Source: Clostridiales bacterium (lineage in GTDB: Bacteria > Bacillota > Clostridia > Christensenellales > Borkfalkiaceae). From it: 64,000 bases of DNA. Positions 60,971-64,000 of this stretch are shown here, one piece after another (position 1 is the first letter of the stretch; each line of letters begins with the position of its first letter). The DNA is taken from assembly GCA_015069425.1 (NCBI GenBank), contig SVIP01000003.1, positions 124,001-188,000 of the forward strand, written 5' to 3'. The notes beneath the pieces were generated by a model. The model searched no databases and was not told the origin of the DNA. It saw nothing but the letters and a program-made list of their open reading frames with translations. Position numbers and translations under genes: made by a program.

Positions 60971-61930
60971 TTAAAATTCCTTTCGTGTACTACGTGAAAA
61001 TAAAGTTAAAAATACTTTCATAGGTTCTTTATTTTCGTATAAAATTGAATAAACTGCATTAGTAATAGGCAAATCAACCGAATACTTTTCGCCCAAATAT
61101 TTCAATGCCTTTGCGGTGCTTACACCCTCTGCAAGTTTTTCAAACGGTTCTTTTTTGACAAATTTTTCACCAAACTTTCTATTGTTTGAATATTCAGAAA
61201 ACAAAGTAGTTTCATAATCGCCTAAATGACAAAGACCGTAGGCAGATAATTCGTTGCCACCCATTGCCTTTATAAGTCTTGCGACCTCTCTGGCGCCACG
61301 AGCCATCAAAGGTCCTTTTAGAGTGGTATAACCGCCACCGTCAAGCATACCTGCAGCAATTCCCATAACGTTTTTTGCAGCAGCGCCTATTTCACTACCT
61401 ATTATATCGTCGCCATAATAAAAACGTATAAGTTCGCCACGTAGGTTATCTGCAAGATATTTGACCAAACTCTTGTTTGCAGAATCTATAACCATGCAGT
61501 TAGGATAACCTTTTACAAAGGCTTGAATATGCCCTGGCCCAACCCAAACTGCAATATTATCTTTATCTATCCCACACTCGTTTACAACTTCTGACAGCCT
61601 TTTACCCGTTTCAACTTCAACACCCTTCATACAGAGTATAAATTTCTTATCTGAAACGTTGAATTTAGTTATGCGTTGCATAAAAGACCGCAAAGATTGT
61701 GCGCTTATGGAAATTATAATTATATCACTATTAGTGAGCGCGTATTCAAGGTTTGACGTTAAATCTATTCTTTTATCTAACTCTACGTATTCGTTTTTAC
61801 CAGTATTTTTCAAAATGTCAAAGGAATAATGCCCTTCGTTACCCCACTGTATAACATTATGCCCACAACGAACCAAGTACCAACCGATAAACGAACCCCA
61901 TCTTCCACAACCTAAAACTGAAATCTTCAT
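60971..61930 (-). CDS. gpsA: Glycerol-3-phosphate dehydrogenase [NAD(P)+]
   Basis: The 319-residue enzyme has the N-terminal Rossmann motif ISVLGCGRWGSFIGWYLV (GxGxxG variant), the catalytic-region GAAAKNVMGIAAGMLDGGGY (Lys), ARGAREVARL, and GLCHLGDYETTLFSEYSNNR. It makes sn-glycerol-3-phosphate for phospholipids. The usual GAWGTA reads GRWGSF here, a mild change. It follows recR after 11 bases; linkage with recR-ybaB-dnaX is common in this group. Confidence 0.93.
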   Translation of the reverse strand: MKISVLGCGRWGSFIGWYLVRCGHNVIQWGNEGHYSFDILKNTGKNEYVELDKRIDLTSNLEYALTNSDIIIISISAQSLRSFMQRITKFNVSDKKFILCMKGVEVETGKRLSEVVNECGIDKDNIAVWVGPGHIQAFVKGYPNCMVIDSANKSLVKYLADNLRGELIRFYYGDDIIGSEIGAAAKNVMGIAAGMLDGGGYTTLKGPLMARGAREVARLIKAMGGNELSAYGLCHLGDYETTLFSEYSNNRKFGEKFVKKEPFEKLAEGVSTAKALKYLGEKYSVDLPITNAVYSILYENKEPMKVFLTLFSRSTRKEF

Positions 61931-61941
61931 ATTAACCTCAA

Positions 61942-62535
61942 TTAAAGCGTTTTGCGGTCTATAAACGCTCTTGCAAGACTAACTTCGTCTGCATACTCTA
62001 AATCTGTACCTATAGGTATACCGTGAGCAAGCCTTGAAACTTTAATACCTAAAGGTTTAAGTAAATTAGAAATATACATAGCAGTTGCCTCACCCTCTAC
62101 GTCTGGGTTTGTTGCCATTATAACTTCATTTATTCCACCTTTAGAAATTCTTTCTAATAGACCTTTTATATTTATATCGTTAGGACCTATACCGTCAAGC
62201 GGTGATATCGTACCGTGCAAAACGTGATAAACCCCGTTAAACTCATTCAACTTTTCAATAGCAATAACGTCTTTGGGTTCTTTTACCACACATATTGTGT
62301 CTGCAGAACGAATTTTACAAATATCACAAACGTCATTTTCAGAAAAATTACCACAAATTTTGCAATAGCGAACGTTGTTTTTTACGTTTATTATTGCCTC
62401 AGAAAAAGCTAGAGCTTCTTCTTTGCTCATATTTATAACTTTATAAGCAAAACGTTGTGCCGTTTTTGCACCTACACCTGGTAATTTAGAAAATTCATTT
62501 ATAAGTCTACCTATAGGCTCAATATAAACTTTCAT
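61942..62535 (-). CDS. recR: Recombination protein RecR
   Basis: The 197-residue protein has the helix-hairpin-helix LPGVGAKTAQRFAYKV, the zinc finger CKICGNFSENDVCDIC and a Toprim domain (VVKEPKDVIAIEK, then ATNPDVEGEATAMYI). With RecFO it loads RecA at gaps. It starts 1 base after ybaB's stop in the order dnaX-ybaB-recR. Confidence 0.97.
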   Translation of the reverse strand: MKVYIEPIGRLINEFSKLPGVGAKTAQRFAYKVINMSKEEALAFSEAIINVKNNVRYCKICGNFSENDVCDICKIRSADTICVVKEPKDVIAIEKLNEFNGVYHVLHGTISPLDGIGPNDINIKGLLERISKGGINEVIMATNPDVEGEATAMYISNLLKPLGIKVSRLAHGIPIGTDLEYADEVSLARAFIDRKTL

Positions 62536-62536
62536 T

Positions 62537-62869
62537 TTATAAACCTAAACCGCCAAATGCGCCCATCTTTTCGCCGTAAATCTTTTCAGCCTTTGCATAA
62601 CCGTCGTTAAGGGCTGCAACGATAAGGTCTTCAAGCATAGTTATATCGTCAGTATCGACAGCGTCTGGATTGATTGTAATACCAGTTACAACTTTTTTTG
62701 CCGTCATAGTAACTTTTACCAAACCGCCACCAGCACTTCCTTCAACTTCCGTTTCTTCAAGTTCTGCTTGCGCTCTTTGCATTTCTTCTTGCATTTTTTG
62801 AGCCTGTTTCATCAAATTTTGCATCTGGTTTCCACCACCGAAACCGTTAAATCCACCTCTGTAAGCCAT
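62537..62869 (-). CDS. YbaB/EbfC family nucleoid-associated protein
   Basis: The 110-residue DNA-binding protein has a Gly-rich start, the helix MKQAQKMQEEMQRAQAELEE and the strand region GGGLVKVTMTAKKVVTGI, normal for the family. It forms dimers that bind DNA. AAGGAG precedes the ATG. It lies between dnaX and recR. Confidence 0.96.
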   Translation of the reverse strand: MAYRGGFNGFGGGNQMQNLMKQAQKMQEEMQRAQAELEETEVEGSAGGGLVKVTMTAKKVVTGITINPDAVDTDDITMLEDLIVAALNDGYAKAEKIYGEKMGAFGGLGL

Positions 62870-62881
62870 TTTTATATCTCC

Positions 62882-64000
62882 TTATTTAATAATTACAATA
62901 TCATCACCAAAAATTTTCTTTATTCTTTCAGTTGCGTCGTCAACCGCATCAAGCGTTTTTTCTTTTTCAGAAAGTTTTATTTGCAACTCAAATGGTAAAA
63001 ACTCATCTAGCGATTCTTGAATTTTATTTCTACTTGGCATTTTATCTAGCAATTCTTGGTCTGCTACGTTATGTGCCGTTATAATAAGAATATTACCAAC
63101 TATAGAAATATCAACTTTTTGAATTAAGTTCCAAAGCATTTCACTGCCTATTTTACGCAAATTAAACAACAGTTTTCCTTTCAAGTCTTTTGCGTCAACA
63201 GTTTGTATTGAAACTCTTTTGTCAATATTTTCTCTAATATCTTCTTTATTATTTGTTTCAATTTTTTGTTCATAATTATTTCTAGATAAATTCTCTCTAA
63301 TTTCTTCTTTAGTTTGTGTTATTACAGGTTGTTTTTTCACTACAACCCCATTACTCTCTATCGCACTAATTTTATCTTCTAAAGTTTTAATTCTTGACAA
63401 GAGCGCGTCAATATTATAATCCGAATCAGGTTTAGACGCTTTAACTGCCGAAGTCTCAAAAGTTATGCGTGGATTAGTTACATATTTTAACGCACTTTCT
63501 GTTTCAGAAAAAACTTCAAGAATTCGCAGTAACCTCTGCTCGTTAGTAGCATTTGCAATTTCACAGTACGCATTAAACTTTGCCTCTGGCAAACCTAAAA
63601 TTTTGTTTGCATTTTCACACACTTTAATCACTAGTAAATCTCTAATTACACCCGTTACGTCTTTAACCAAGACGCCCATACTTTTACCTAAAGATGCAAG
63701 CGAGTCTATAGCAGATAAAATTTCCCCCGATTTAAACTCAATAATATCTTTAACAAATTCAATTAGAACGTCTGTATTTGACGAGCCTAAAATTTCCATA
63801 ACGTCGTCATAAGTCAGTTTACCATTACCGTAAGAAAGCGCAATGTCCGCAATAGATAAAGCATCACGAATACTGCCTTCGCCCGCCTTGGCAATAGCAA
63901 AAACAGCCTCTTTTTCATAACTTTTGCCTTGCTCGTCATAAATTGAAGATATGAGTTGCGCTATTTTTTCAGGCGGAATAAGCCTAAAATCAAAACGCAT
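62882..64000 (-). CDS. dnaX: DNA polymerase III subunit gamma/tau, C-terminal part (cut by the window edge)
   Basis: The frame is open to the window edge; 372 residues are visible. The sequence RFDFRLIPPEKIAQLISSIY with GEGSIRDALSIADIALSY is the end of the AAA+ core (sensor II SIRD); then come domain III and the tau-specific tail (about residues 225-372) with a charged linker. The Walker A and zinc-binding parts lie beyond base 64000. It stands first in dnaX-ybaB-recR. The first Met in the window is internal. Confidence 0.93.
   Translation of the reverse strand: MRFDFRLIPPEKIAQLISSIYDEQGKSYEKEAVFAIAKAGEGSIRDALSIADIALSYGNGKLTYDDVMEILGSSNTDVLIEFVKDIIEFKSGEILSAIDSLASLGKSMGVLVKDVTGVIRDLLVIKVCENANKILGLPEAKFNAYCEIANATNEQRLLRILEVFSETESALKYVTNPRITFETSAVKASKPDSDYNIDALLSRIKTLEDKISAIESNGVVVKKQPVITQTKEEIRENLSRNNYEQKIETNNKEDIRENIDKRVSIQTVDAKDLKGKLLFNLRKIGSEMLWNLIQKVDISIVGNILIITAHNVADQELLDKMPSRNKIQESLDEFLPFELQIKLSEKEKTLDAVDDATERIKKIFGDDIVIIK

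Noticed and set aside
1-64000. CRISPR arrays, rRNA genes, transposons, prophage
   Set aside because: No regularly spaced repeats, no rRNA sequence, and no transposase, integrase or phage structural gene was seen on either strand.

Overview
The window is AT-rich and densely coded, most of it on the minus strand. Gene content points to a spore-forming, Gram-positive anaerobe of the Clostridia type. Evidence includes the sigma-F partner-switch operon beside spoVA genes, YunB, a T-box riboswitch for phenylalanine, strong AGGAGG-type ribosome binding sites, ferredoxin-linked arylpyruvate oxidation, and small tandem operons with near-consensus sigma-A promoters. It resembles uncultured gut Clostridia, but that placement is inference and no genus can be named from the sequence alone.

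Layout. 1-6.6 kb: the first bases of mutS after miaB, a class A penicillin-binding protein on the plus strand, then thiI and a cysteine desulfurase that together make 4-thiouridine. 6.6-12.8 kb: a phenylalanine T-box operon (pheS-pheT-mutS2) that probably reads on into the thiouridine genes. 12.8-16.9 kb: sporulation block spoIIAA-spoIIAB-sigF, then spoVAC-AD-AE-yunB. 17.1-17.7 kb: six tRNAs. 17.7-20.7 kb: a small accessory patch with a GC-rich mini-ORF, a frameshifted AraC regulator and a nitrilase-GDPD fusion enzyme. 20.7-27 kb: YitT, a HAD phosphatase, MgtC, an SNF transporter, Mrp, a phosphopantetheinyl transferase and pyrophosphatase. 27-36 kb: a one-direction cluster for aromatic amino or 2-oxo acid catabolism (symporter, two phenylacetate-CoA ligases, IorAB, ACT protein, amidohydrolase, aminotransferase). 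36-40.8 kb: hexuronate catabolism (uxaB, an SGNH esterase, uxaA) divergent from an AraC regulator. 40.8-50 kb: mixed housekeeping genes, tRNA-Ser, nrdR, NAD(P)HX repair, recX, tyrS and rhaB. 50-55 kb: a 27-residue membrane peptide, minE, minD, a divergent MreB, Ppx/GppA and a split TauE pair. 55-64 kb: a 1030-residue doubly anchored surface protein, murG, a WYL regulator with a highly structured leader, gpsA, recR, ybaB and the C-terminal part of dnaX.

Most of the window is ordinary core genome. The parts most worth a second look are the nitrilase-GDPD fusion with its frameshifted regulator, the branched inverted-repeat leader in front of the WYL regulator, the doubly anchored surface protein, and an MreB homologue with a changed first phosphate-binding loop. 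No CRISPR array, rRNA gene, transposase or phage module was found.
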